Below are positions 18,007 to 25,639 of a DNA stretch of 41,108 nt, piece by piece. The stretch is from positions 1-41,108 of the forward strand of contig WJLX01000154.1 in assembly GCA_014728225.1 (NCBI GenBank), given 5' to 3'. Numbering within the stretch: position 1 is the stretch's first letter; the number at the start of each line of letters is the position of its first letter. Origin of the DNA: Candidatus Coatesbacteria bacterium. GTDB taxonomy: Bacteria > RBG-13-66-14. A program made the position numbers and the translations under genes. The notes under the pieces are model-generated. The model was not told where the DNA came from, searched no databases, and saw nothing but the letters and a program-made list of their open reading frames with translations.

Positions 18007-19360
18007 CTCTCCCGAAACCGATGAGTTGCTGTTCGCCGGCGGCGATGTCACCTTGGTCATCGGCGAGTGGGTGCCCTTCGGCGCCAACTACATCGACCTC
18101 TTCCACCAGAAGATCCGCCCGGGCTATGCCCCGACGGGCAGCACTTTCCTGGCCGAGGAACGCAGCGACGCCGCCGATTCCACCCTGTTCGAGATCCACC
18201 GGCCGCCGACGGAGCTGGTGATCCGCGACAGCGAGCGCGGTCGCCGGATCGCCTTTTCGGCCCGGCTGGGCTACCTGGAGACCGGCGGAGACGAGCAGGA
18301 GGAATGGGTCGGCGTCAAGCTCGATGTCTTCGGTCGTGCCTTCTACTGCGCCGACCTGGCCTCGGTCAACGGTTGCGAAGACCGCCTGTCCCTCGATTCC
18401 CTCGCCCCGGTGACGGCGGACCTGGTCCACGACACCTCGCTGATGATGACCTCCCTGCTGACCAGCGCCCAGAACCGCTTCCTCGAGCTGATCCACCGCG
18501 GGATGGTCAACGACCGCGACAAGTACATCGCTCTGCTGGCCGACCATCTTTATCGTCGGGGCGATGACGAGCCCCTGGGCGTCGATTACGACCCGTTGGC
18601 CTACGCCGACAGCCGGGCCGAGCTGGCCCAACTGCTGGGCGAGATCCACGGCGCCGCCCGCCTCGACGACGACGCCCTCCTCGTCTGGGGCCGCAGCGGC
18701 ACCCTGCTGTTCAGCCCCCACTGGCGGCGCTACGAGCGGGCGTTGACCACCTACGGTTACATACATTCGCTGACCGACGCCGTTGATAACCTGTTCCACG
18801 GTACCGCGGCCAACGACGAGCTGATCCGCTCTCTCAAGCGCCGGATCATCGCCGGCGAGATCACCGAGGCCAGCGCCGTGCGTCAGGAGATCAACCACCT
18901 CTCCGAGGACATCACCACCTACGAGGTCATCTGCAACCTGCTGCGCGCCGCCGTCGGCTCGCTGCAGCAGGCGATGGACATGCAACTCGACAGCTTGACG
19001 CCCCAGCAGCGCGAGATCTACGACAACTTGGAACTCGATGAGCGTCTCGAGCTGTTGACCCGCAAGATCGCCGACATCGTTCCGACGATCGAGGCCCTCG
19101 AGCTCTCCCTCCAGGGGATGATCAGCCTGGTCGGCACTCTGCAGGAGGAGGAGACCGACCGGCTGAACAAGGTCATGCAGTTCCTCACCGTGGTGACCAC
19201 GGTGGCCGTGCCGGTGACGGTGATCACCGGCTGGTACGGGATGAACTTCCGCTTCATGCCCGAGCTGAACTGGCCGGGGAGCTACTTCGTCGTCATCGGG
19301 GTCACCGTGGCCGTCGTCATCGGCCTGCTGTTCCTGTTCAAGCGCAAGAAGTGGTTCTAG
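17981..19360 (+). CDS. CorA-family metal transporter-like protein
   Basis: A 459-aa protein from the TTG at 17981 (GGAG about 7 nt upstream, 26-bp overlap with the previous gene). An ATG at 17933 would overlap by 74 bp and has no ribosome site. The C-terminus is classic CorA: a long helical region (about 290-405), a first transmembrane segment (MQFLTVVTTVAVPVTVITGWYGMNF) carrying the YGMNF signature (GMN at about 420-422), the MPELNWPGSY loop, a second transmembrane segment and a positive tail (KRKKWF). GMN forms the ion-selectivity site in CorA Mg2+/Co2+ channels. The N-terminal cytoplasmic part is larger and more divergent than usual, so the ion is not certain. Confidence 0.85.
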   Translation: MNESLKANNSPETDELLFAGGDVTLVIGEWVPFGANYIDLFHQKIRPGYAPTGSTFLAEERSDAADSTLFEIHRPPTELVIRDSERGRRIAFSARLGYLETGGDEQEEWVGVKLDVFGRAFYCADLASVNGCEDRLSLDSLAPVTADLVHDTSLMMTSLLTSAQNRFLELIHRGMVNDRDKYIALLADHLYRRGDDEPLGVDYDPLAYADSRAELAQLLGEIHGAARLDDDALLVWGRSGTLLFSPHWRRYERALTTYGYIHSLTDAVDNLFHGTAANDELIRSLKRRIIAGEITEASAVRQEINHLSEDITTYEVICNLLRAAVGSLQQAMDMQLDSLTPQQREIYDNLELDERLELLTRKIADIVPTIEALELSLQGMISLVGTLQEEETDRLNKVMQFLTVVTTVAVPVTVITGWYGMNFRFMPELNWPGSYFVVIGVTVAVVIGLLFLFKRKKWF

Positions 19361-19381
19361 AGCCCGGCGACTTATCGTACA

Positions 19382-19406
19382 GACGGGGGCTCATCGAGCC
19401 CCCGTC
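19382..19406 (+). terminator. terminator-like hairpin after the CorA gene
   Basis: An 11-bp perfect stem (GACGGGGGCTC with GAGCCCCCGTC) encloses a 3-nt loop and lies 21 bp past the stop codon. The downstream sequence (CTGCTCC) lacks a good T tract. Confidence 0.5.
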
Positions 19407-19466
19407 CTGCTCCATAAAAAACGCAACGATCCTATCGCGTGCCGCCCTCCCGGGGGAGGGCGGCTT

Positions 19467-19551
19467 GCCGGAACTGGCACGGTTTTTGCAAAGGCGACGC
19501 TTGCCGACGCTGCAAGCGTCGCCGCGATGCAAAAACCGTGCCAGTTCCGGC
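19467..19551. repeat. nested palindromic element, copy 3
   Basis: Middle arms: a 24-bp perfect pair at 19467-19490 and 19528-19551 with GGAACTGGCACGGTTTTTGC, as in copy 1. Inner: a 12-bp perfect stem at 19493-19504 and 19512-19523 (GGCGACGCTTGC), whose sequence differs from copy 1. A separate GC-rich palindrome abuts it on the left (19441-19464). It sits between converging genes. Confidence 0.85.
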
Positions 19552-19649
19552 CCGGCAAGGGTCGGTGTTGACGCGCGCAGGCGCGTCTCTTTGTTGTCGG
19601 GCCCTGACGGTGGTGGCTTCGGTGTTTCGCTTGGGGCTGGACAGCTCCG

Positions 19650-20765
19650 TCAGAACTTGATTGGTTTGACGAAGCGGCCGTTCTCGTAGAAGGTTTCGCC
19701 GTCGGCGGTGTAGCGTCCGCCGTCTTTGAGGTCGCAGAGCATGTCCCAGTGGATGACGCTCTTGTTGACGCCGCCGGAATCGGGGATCGAGCGCCCCAGG
19801 GCCACGTGGCAGGTGCCGCCGATTTTCTCGTCGAAGAGCATGTTCTTGCTGAAGTGTTTGATGTTGTAGTTGGTGCCGATGGCCACCTCGCCGACGTAGC
19901 GCGCGCCCTCGTCGGTGTCCAGTACGCTGTGGAGGAACTCCTCGCCTTTGTCGGCGGCGGCGTCGACGACCTTGCCGTCCTTGAACTCCAGGCGGACGTT
20001 CTGGACCTCGTGTCCCAGGTGGATGGCGGGGAAGCTGTAGGTGATGTGACCGTTGACGGAGTCTTCGAGTGGTCCGGTGAAGACCTCGCCGTCGGGCATA
20101 TTATGGCGGCCGTCGCAGTTGACCCAGGTGCGGCCCGCGGCGCAGTAGCTCAGGTCGGTGCCCGGCGCGGTGACGCGGAAGTCCTTGTGCTCGCCGAGGT
20201 AGGCGCAGATCTTCTCCTGGATGTCGTGGACCTCGCGCCAGGCGGCGACGGGGTCTTCCTCGTTGAGCTTGCAGGCTTCCATGACGAACTCCCAGTACTC
20301 GGCCAGGCTCATCTCGGCGTCCTGGGCGCCGGAGTGGGTGGGGAACTGGCAGAGGCTCCAGGAGAGCTCGCCGGCGGCCTCGCGCTTCTGGTAGATTTCG
20401 AGCAGCTCGGCCGAGGCGCGCTGGGCGATCTGCATCTTCTGCTTATCGACGTTGGTCAGGGCCTTGGAGTTGTAACCGGCGCGGATGTTGAGGAAGCGGT
20501 CGGTGGTTTGGAAGCGGGTGCGCACGGCCGGGCTGATGTACTTGAGCTGTTCCTCGGAGGATTCGTTGATCCGGATCTCGTTGAGGCCGGGGAGGCCGAT
20601 ATTGAAGGAAGGGTGGGCGCCGACCTTGACGACGGCGCGGCAGCAGGCTCCCACCAGGTCCTCGGCCAGGGGCGAGGCGTTGATCATGACCTCGTGACCG
20701 GGTTCGGTCTCCAGGGAGTACTCGACGATCAGGCGGGCCAGTTTATCCAGACGGGGGTCGTACAT
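19650..20765 (-). CDS. M29-family aminopeptidase
   Basis: A 371-aa cytoplasmic metallopeptidase of the thermophilic aminopeptidase family (AmpS/PepS/AmpT, MEROPS M29), releasing N-terminal amino acids. I start at the ATG at 20765 (MYDPRLDKLARLIVEYSLE), which has AGGAG 8 nt upstream; the longer frame to 20990 would add low-complexity residues overlapping the kinase gene. Family hallmarks: GRHNMPDGEVFTGP (first metal-binding Glu), DEGARYVGEVAIGTN (second Glu), GGTCHVALGRS (His) and NKSVIHWDML (His and Asp). Length is slightly below the usual 400-410 residues, but all ligands are present. Confidence 0.9.
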   Translation of the reverse strand: MYDPRLDKLARLIVEYSLETEPGHEVMINASPLAEDLVGACCRAVVKVGAHPSFNIGLPGLNEIRINESSEEQLKYISPAVRTRFQTTDRFLNIRAGYNSKALTNVDKQKMQIAQRASAELLEIYQKREAAGELSWSLCQFPTHSGAQDAEMSLAEYWEFVMEACKLNEEDPVAAWREVHDIQEKICAYLGEHKDFRVTAPGTDLSYCAAGRTWVNCDGRHNMPDGEVFTGPLEDSVNGHITYSFPAIHLGHEVQNVRLEFKDGKVVDAAADKGEEFLHSVLDTDEGARYVGEVAIGTNYNIKHFSKNMLFDEKIGGTCHVALGRSIPDSGGVNKSVIHWDMLCDLKDGGRYTADGETFYENGRFVKPIKF

Positions 20766-20805
20766 GGCTGGGCTCCTTGGGTTAAGCGCTGTGAACGGGC
20801 GGAGG

Positions 20806-21873
20806 CTAGTCCGAAGCCGGGGGTAGACGGAAGATGAAACGGGCGCCGCCGCCGGGGGGTGTTTCGTGGCGCAGCTCACCGCCGGTGGCGCGGACTGCCT
20901 GAGCGGCCAGGAACAGGCCCAGTCCGGTGCCGTCTTCCTTGGTGGTGAAGAAGGGTTCGAAGAGATGTTCCCGGTTCGCGGGTCCGACACCGGGTCCGTC
21001 GTCGGCGACGGCCAGCTCGATCATTGCGCCGACGGTGCGCAGTTCTGCGATCACCCGGTTGCGGGCGGCCTCCAGGGCGTTGACCAGGACGTTGACGACG
21101 GCCTGGCGCAGGGCGTCGCAGGAGCCGTGGACGGGCAGTTCCTCGTCGGGCAGATCGAGTTCCAGCCTCAGGTTCCGGGCGCGGCCGGCGACTTCGTCGG
21201 CGGCCCGGCGGCAGAGGTTGACGAAGTCGAAGCGTCGACGCTCGCCGCCGCCGCGAGCCTCGCCCAACAGACGGCGCACGGCCTCGTCGGCCCGTTCGAC
21301 CTCGGCGACGATGATCTCGAGGGCCTCGCGGTCTTCGGCGGGCAGTGCAGCGGCGTTGATGGTCTGGGCGGTGAGCTTGATGGCGGCCAGCGGGTTGCGT
21401 AGTTCGTGGGCCACGCCGCCGGCCAGACGGCCGACGGTCTCCAAGCGCTCCAGGCGGGCGGCCCGTTCGCGCAGCTCGACGAGTTCGGCCAGCTCGGCGT
21501 TGGCGACGGCCAGTTGGTCGGCCAGGTCCTCGGCCTGGCGGCCGCGACGGCGGTGGTAGTCGCTTGAGAGCCCCAGGGTCCAGCCGAAGAGGTTGACGAC
21601 TAACAATTCGGCGATGTCGCCCCAGACGAAGACATCGAGCTCGCCCCAGTAGACGAGGAGCTGGGGCGCCAGGGCCGCGGTGCCCACGGCCGCGGTCAGC
21701 GCTCCGCCCAGCAAACCGAAACGCCAGGCGGCCAGCAGCACGGGAGCCACCAGCAGCTTGGACCAGAGAGTGTCCCAGCCGTCGATCAGGTAGGCGCCGA
21801 GGATGACCACCGCCAGGCCCGTCAGCGCCAGGGCGCCGAGGACGTAGTCCGCCGTGGTCGGACGGCCTTTCAC
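20806..21873 (-). CDS. membrane sensor histidine kinase
   Basis: A 355-aa protein with four to five hydrophobic segments in residues 10-105 and no large extracytoplasmic sensor, so it probably senses within the membrane. A coiled coil (about 112-145) leads to HisKA with GGVAHELRNPLAAIK (His156 phospho-acceptor). The ATPase domain has the N box (VVNVLVNALEAA, Asn265), G1 DDGPGVG (291-297), F box FEPFFTTK (305-312) and G2 GTGLGL (315-320), all intact. The GTG start (21873) overlaps the stop of the upstream haem lipoprotein by 4 bp (GTGA), indicating translational coupling. No response regulator gene is in the window, so its partner is elsewhere. Confidence 0.92.
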   Translation of the reverse strand: MKGRPTTADYVLGALALTGLAVVILGAYLIDGWDTLWSKLLVAPVLLAAWRFGLLGGALTAAVGTAALAPQLLVYWGELDVFVWGDIAELLVVNLFGWTLGLSSDYHRRRGRQAEDLADQLAVANAELAELVELRERAARLERLETVGRLAGGVAHELRNPLAAIKLTAQTINAAALPAEDREALEIIVAEVERADEAVRRLLGEARGGGERRRFDFVNLCRRAADEVAGRARNLRLELDLPDEELPVHGSCDALRQAVVNVLVNALEAARNRVIAELRTVGAMIELAVADDGPGVGPANREHLFEPFFTTKEDGTGLGLFLAAQAVRATGGELRHETPPGGGARFIFRLPPASD

Positions 21874-22913
21874 TGACCGCCGTCGCCTTCGATGTCCCAG
21901 GTGAAGGTGACGTCGTGCTCGGGATGACCGGTGTAGTAGGCCCGGAACAGCTCGACGGACCAGGAGCCGCCGCCGTAGCCGCCGGCGGCGCTGACGTCGG
22001 CGCTGCTGTCCGTGGTCTGGTGCAGGACGTACCCGGGTATCTCACCGCCCTCCAGCCACTCGGCGTCGGGCTGGAAAGCGACGGCCTCCTCGGCGAGGAG
22101 GTAGGAGGCGTTGGCGTTGGGGTCGCTCTGATGCTGGAAGAGGGGCAGGCCCTCCGTCGAACGGTTGAGTTGGGCCGATCCCCGTCCTGGATCGAGGATG
22201 AAACCCGCCGGGGACAGGTAGCTGTCGTTGCATTGTTGACGCGGGTTGGTTCGGCCGGCGCCCCAGAACCAGACGTCGAGCAGCCGGCTGCCCGCGGTGG
22301 CGTGGCGAGCACCGCCGTGACAGGTGGCGGTGCAGCCCTCGTCGGGGAACTCCGGGTAGGTGTCGGCGATCATCCAGAAGAAGGCCAGTTTGTCCTCGGG
22401 CGGGGGCTCGCCCTCAGCGTCCGGATTGCCGTTCTCATCGTAGGTGTTGAACCATTGATCGTTGTCCAGGACCCAGCGCCCGGGGTCGTCGCTCTTGGTC
22501 GACGAGGGGTCCAGCCAGCTGACCAGGAAATAGACGCCTTCGGTGTCGTAGACGCACTTGACGCTGGCCACGTCGATGCCGCAGCCGCCGTTGACCGGCT
22601 CGAGGACCAGCACGCTGGCCTCGGCTTCGCCCCAGGCGTCGTCACCGGTCTGGCCGTCGATGACGGGGGGGTCGAGGACGCGAACCGCGGCCACCGTCGC
22701 CGGCTGGACGGTGCCGCCGAAGTCGAGCTTGACGACCGGGGCGATGTCGTGGGCCGTCCAGGAGGCGTCGGTCAGCGCCAGGGCGAAATAGGTGTCGTCG
22801 GGGTAGGTCTCCTCGAAGGGTTCGGTGGCGGAATCGCAGGCGCCCAGCATTCCCAGGCTCACGATGACGCAAACCGCCGTCGCCGCCGAAATCGGTATTC
22901 TGTTTTTCAACAT
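21870..22913 (-). CDS. haem-binding lipoprotein, ethylbenzene-dehydrogenase-like (EB_dh) domain with CX3CH motif
   Basis: A 347-aa protein from the ATG at 22913 (GGGG 5 nt upstream; an in-frame GTG at 22940 has no ribosome site). The lipobox LGAC gives Cys26. A beta-rich EB_dh-like domain follows: VVKLDFGG, VRVLDPPVIDGQTGDDAWGEAEAS, CVYDTEGVYFLVSWLDPSSTK, RWVLDNDQW, KLAFFWMI. An insertion carries CTATCH (194-199), a haem-attachment-like motif with three rather than two intervening residues, then WSVELFRAY. The family is related to haem b subunits of DMSO-reductase-type enzymes and periplasmic cytochromes. Its 4-bp overlap with the histidine kinase suggests it could be an accessory redox or ligand sensor; that is inference. 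Confidence 0.75.
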   Translation of the reverse strand: MLKNRIPISAATAVCVIVSLGMLGACDSATEPFEETYPDDTYFALALTDASWTAHDIAPVVKLDFGGTVQPATVAAVRVLDPPVIDGQTGDDAWGEAEASVLVLEPVNGGCGIDVASVKCVYDTEGVYFLVSWLDPSSTKSDDPGRWVLDNDQWFNTYDENGNPDAEGEPPPEDKLAFFWMIADTYPEFPDEGCTATCHGGARHATAGSRLLDVWFWGAGRTNPRQQCNDSYLSPAGFILDPGRGSAQLNRSTEGLPLFQHQSDPNANASYLLAEEAVAFQPDAEWLEGGEIPGYVLHQTTDSSADVSAAGGYGGGSWSVELFRAYYTGHPEHDVTFTWDIEGDGGQ

Positions 22914-22968
22914 GGTTACCCCGCTGCGTTCGTTGTTCACCGCTCAATGACTTGTCAATCCGCCATCC

Positions 22969-22997
22969 ATTATAGCCCAGAAAACCCCGCCGGGAAA
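22969..22997 (-). promoter_or_regulatory. sigma70-type promoter of the haem-lipoprotein/kinase operon
   Basis: On the minus strand: TTTCCC (22992-22997, weak -35), a 17-nt spacer, and a perfect TATAAT (22969-22974). Confidence 0.55.
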
Positions 22998-23005
22998 GGC
23001 CCCGA

Positions 23006-23035
23006 TTGCGATGAACCGCGGCGATGTGCTAATCT
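23006..23035 (+). promoter_or_regulatory. sigma70-type promoter of the SDR gene
   Basis: TTGCGA (23006-23011), an 18-nt spacer ending TGTGC (extended -10), TAATCT (23030-23035). It excludes an upstream start at 23011 for the following gene. Confidence 0.5.
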
Positions 23036-23073
23036 CTTCCTTTCCGGGCGATCACCGGAGACGGCCGAGGGGG

Positions 23074-23952
23074 ATGATGACCGAGCGCCGGGTGCTGATC
23101 ACGGGAACCTCGACGGGCATCGGCGAGGCCGCCGCGCGGCTGCTGGCCGAGCGCGGCTGGCGCGTCTACGCCGGGGTGCGCCGGGAGGCCGACGCCGAAA
23201 GCTGGCGGGCGGCCGGACTTGCCGGCCTGAGTCCGCTGTTCTGCGACGTCACCGACCAGGAGCAGATCCGCGCCGCCGTCGCGACGATCGCCGCCGAGGG
23301 CGGCGGGCTCGACGCCTTGGTCAACAACGCCGGCGTCAGCGCCGCCGGTCCGCTGGAGTACCTGGAGCCCGCCGAGCTGTGCCGGGTGCTCGAGGTCAAC
23401 GTCGTCGGTCAGCAGGCGCTGACCCGGGCCTGTTTGCCGTTGCTGCGCCGCAACCGGGGGCGGATCGTCTTCATCGGCTCGGTCTCCGGCCGGACGGCCA
23501 TGCCCCTCGTCGGCGCCTACTGCATGAGCAAGTACGCCCTGGAGGCCCTGGCCGATGCCTGGCGAGTGGAGCTGCGCCCCTGGGAGGTTGGGGTGATCCT
23601 GCTGGAGCCCGGACCGATCGCCACGCCGATCTGGGACAAGGTGGCCGCCGAGCGAACGCGCCGCCTGAGCGAGCTGGACTCTGAGGCCCTCGAACGCTAC
23701 GGTCCGCTGATGGAGGCCGTTTTCCGCCGGGTCGTCGAGGGCGCCCGCCGGGCGACCGAGCCCCCGGCCGTCGCCCGGGTCATCGAGCGGGCCCTGACCC
23801 GTCGCCGTCCCCGGGCGCGCTACGTCGTCGGCCGCGGCGCCCGCGGCAGCGTGCTGACCGGACGTCTCCCCGACCGCCTGCGCGACTGGCTGATCTGCCG
23901 GGTCCTCGGTCACGACGCCCCGCCGAGGGGCACCTCGGCCAACGGCACATAA
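23074..23952 (+). CDS. short-chain dehydrogenase/reductase (SDR)
   Basis: About 292 aa, starting at one of two adjacent ATGs (23074 or 23077) behind GAGGGG. A classical Rossmann SDR: TGTSTGIG (cofactor-binding TGxxxGIG), CDVTD (adenine ring), NNAG, catalytic Ser in IGSVSG and YCMSK (the YxxxK pair). A PGPIATPI segment follows the active site, as in retinol/17-beta-hydroxysteroid-type SDRs. The C-terminal extension (RVIERALTRRRPRARYVVGRGAR) is typical of that subgroup. NAD(P)H-dependent oxidoreductase activity is well supported; the substrate is not. Its last 43 bp overlap the convergent thpR gene. Confidence 0.9.
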   Translation: MMTERRVLITGTSTGIGEAAARLLAERGWRVYAGVRREADAESWRAAGLAGLSPLFCDVTDQEQIRAAVATIAAEGGGLDALVNNAGVSAAGPLEYLEPAELCRVLEVNVVGQQALTRACLPLLRRNRGRIVFIGSVSGRTAMPLVGAYCMSKYALEALADAWRVELRPWEVGVILLEPGPIATPIWDKVAAERTRRLSELDSEALERYGPLMEAVFRRVVEGARRATEPPAVARVIERALTRRRPRARYVVGRGARGSVLTGRLPDRLRDWLICRVLGHDAPPRGTSANGT

Positions 23953-24470
23953 CGTGCCGGACCGCTGCCCAGGCGGCTCTCGAACAGCGTCAGCGCCGCG
24001 CAGCTCCAGCGACCGAAGCTCTCCCCGGCGAAGCGTTCCAGTAGACGCGGCAGCTCCCGGGGCCGTCCGCGACGCACCCGGGCCAGGGTGGCGTGGGGGG
24101 TGAACCTCCGTCGGTCGGCCGCGAAACCCAGGGGCTTCAATTCAGCTTCGACGGCCTGATGCAGACGGGCCAGGCCCTCGTCGCCCGCCGCGACCGCGGC
24201 GTACAGCACCCGGGGCGGCCGGCGGCCGCCGGGCAGCGCCCCCAGCCCGGTCAGCTTGATCTCGAAGGGCCGCACCTGCAGCGCCGACCGCTCCAGGGCC
24301 GCCTTCAGCTCCGGCAGCAAGCCCGCCTCGACCTCACCGAGAAACTTGAGCGTCAGGTGGACGTTGCCCGCCGGCACCCAACGCCAGGCGCGGTCTTCGG
24401 CGGCGCGACGAACCGCGGTCAGGGCGTCGGCGAGCGCGCCGGGCAACTCACAAGCCACGAAGGTGCGCAT
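23910..24470 (-). CDS. thpR: RNA 2',3'-cyclic phosphodiesterase (2H family)
   Basis: A 186-aa member of the LigT/ThpR 2H phosphoesterase family, which opens 2',3'-cyclic phosphates on RNA. I start at the ATG at 24470 (MRTFVACELP), preceded by AAAGG 6 nt upstream; the frame is open to 24500. Both HxTx motifs are present, HLTL (38-41) and HATL (126-129), with FLGEV after the first as usual. Length is typical. It converges on and overlaps the SDR gene by 43 bp at the 3' ends, so the two transcripts can form antisense overlap. Confidence 0.9.
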   Translation of the reverse strand: MRTFVACELPGALADALTAVRRAAEDRAWRWVPAGNVHLTLKFLGEVEAGLLPELKAALERSALQVRPFEIKLTGLGALPGGRRPPRVLYAAVAAGDEGLARLHQAVEAELKPLGFAADRRRFTPHATLARVRRGRPRELPRLLERFAGESFGRWSCAALTLFESRLGSGPARYVPLAEVPLGGAS

Positions 24471-24703
24471 CTGCAGCCTTTCCGTTGTCGGCGGCGTCAT
24501 GGTCTGGAACCGGTGAGGACCGTTGAGCGCGCCGTCCGCTTCTCGTTGCGATCGCGGCGGTTACGGCCGCGGCGGTTCCGGCGCCCGTCGGTCCGGAAGC
24601 TCCCGTCGACCGAATGGATGGTCACGGTTTGCCGTTACGTTGATCCGGCGAGATCGAACACAGTTTAGCAACCCCCGCCGCCGGGGGTCAAACCGGGAGG
24701 ATC

Positions 24704-25639
24704 GTGGCCGAATACCGCGTCGAGGAACTGGAACCGAGCGCGGCGCCGTTGCTCTGCGGCGTCGGGGCCTTCTACCACGCCGGCTTCGTCCGGGCGGCCG
24801 CCGAGGTCCTTCCCGGTCGGGTGGAGCTTCACGGCGTCTACGCCGGTCAGGCCCTGCGCGCCCTGTTCCCCCTCTACCTGCGCGGCGGCCGGGCCGTTAT
24901 CCCGCCCCTGGCCCAATACTGGGGCCTCTGGCCGCTGCTGCCCGACGACCTGGCCGCCGGACGGCGCGAATCCGTCTGGCAGCGTATCGTCGAAGCCGTC
25001 GACGCCTACCTGGCCGACCGCGGCCCGGCCACGGTCCACTTCCGTCATCCACCCCGGGTGGTCGACGGCCGACCCTTGCAGCAATGCGGCTGGCGGGTGA
25101 CGCCGCGCTACACCTACCTGGTTCGGGAGTCGGCGGCGGCCGGTTTTTCCTCCTCGACACGGCGGCAGCTAAAAAAGGCCCGGGGCCTTGATCTGCGGTT
25201 GGTCGAGACCCGGGGAAGCGCCGATCTCTACCGCCTGCACGTTGCCGGGATGCGGGCTCAGCGGTTGCGGCCGGCGCCACGGCGGCTGGTCGAGGCCCTG
25301 GCCGAGCGGGGCTTTCTCCTCGAGGCCCGGCGCGGCGATGGCGGCCTGGCGGCCGGGGTGCTGGCGACGGTCGATGATACGGCGGGCTATTACCAGTTGG
25401 CCGCCCATGACCCCGCCGGACGGGGCGACGGCTCGCCCAGCCTGGTGGTCGAGGGGCTGTTGCGACGTTTGACGGAGCAGGATAGAACCCTGGATTTCGT
25501 CGGCGCCAACACCCCGGCCATCTGCCGCTTCAAGCGCGGCTTCGGCGGCCGGTTGACGCCTTACCTGGAGAGCCGGCGGGTCTACCGGCCCTGGCGCAAG
25601 CTGCTGGCGCGGCTGCGGAGGTTCCGGGGCCGTGACTGA
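24704..25639 (+). CDS. FemAB/GNAT-like acyl- or aminoacyltransferase
   Basis: A 311-aa protein with a GTG start 4 nt after GGGAGG. The C-terminal half matches the FemAB-like GNAT pattern: SSSTRRQLKKARGLDLRLVE, then LYRLHVAGMRAQR, LVEALAERGFLLEARRGDGGLAAGVLA, YYQLAAHDPAGRGDGSPSLVVEGLLRRL, DFVGANTPAICRFKRGFGG. The 'hydrophobic-GANTP...FKRGFGG' end is characteristic of this group, which transfers acyl or aminoacyl groups to cell-surface or sugar substrates. It overlaps the downstream polysaccharide deacetylase by 8 bp and forms the first gene of a three-gene surface-glycan operon. Substrate unknown. Confidence 0.75.
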   Translation: MAEYRVEELEPSAAPLLCGVGAFYHAGFVRAAAEVLPGRVELHGVYAGQALRALFPLYLRGGRAVIPPLAQYWGLWPLLPDDLAAGRRESVWQRIVEAVDAYLADRGPATVHFRHPPRVVDGRPLQQCGWRVTPRYTYLVRESAAAGFSSSTRRQLKKARGLDLRLVETRGSADLYRLHVAGMRAQRLRPAPRRLVEALAERGFLLEARRGDGGLAAGVLATVDDTAGYYQLAAHDPAGRGDGSPSLVVEGLLRRLTEQDRTLDFVGANTPAICRFKRGFGGRLTPYLESRRVYRPWRKLLARLRRFRGRD

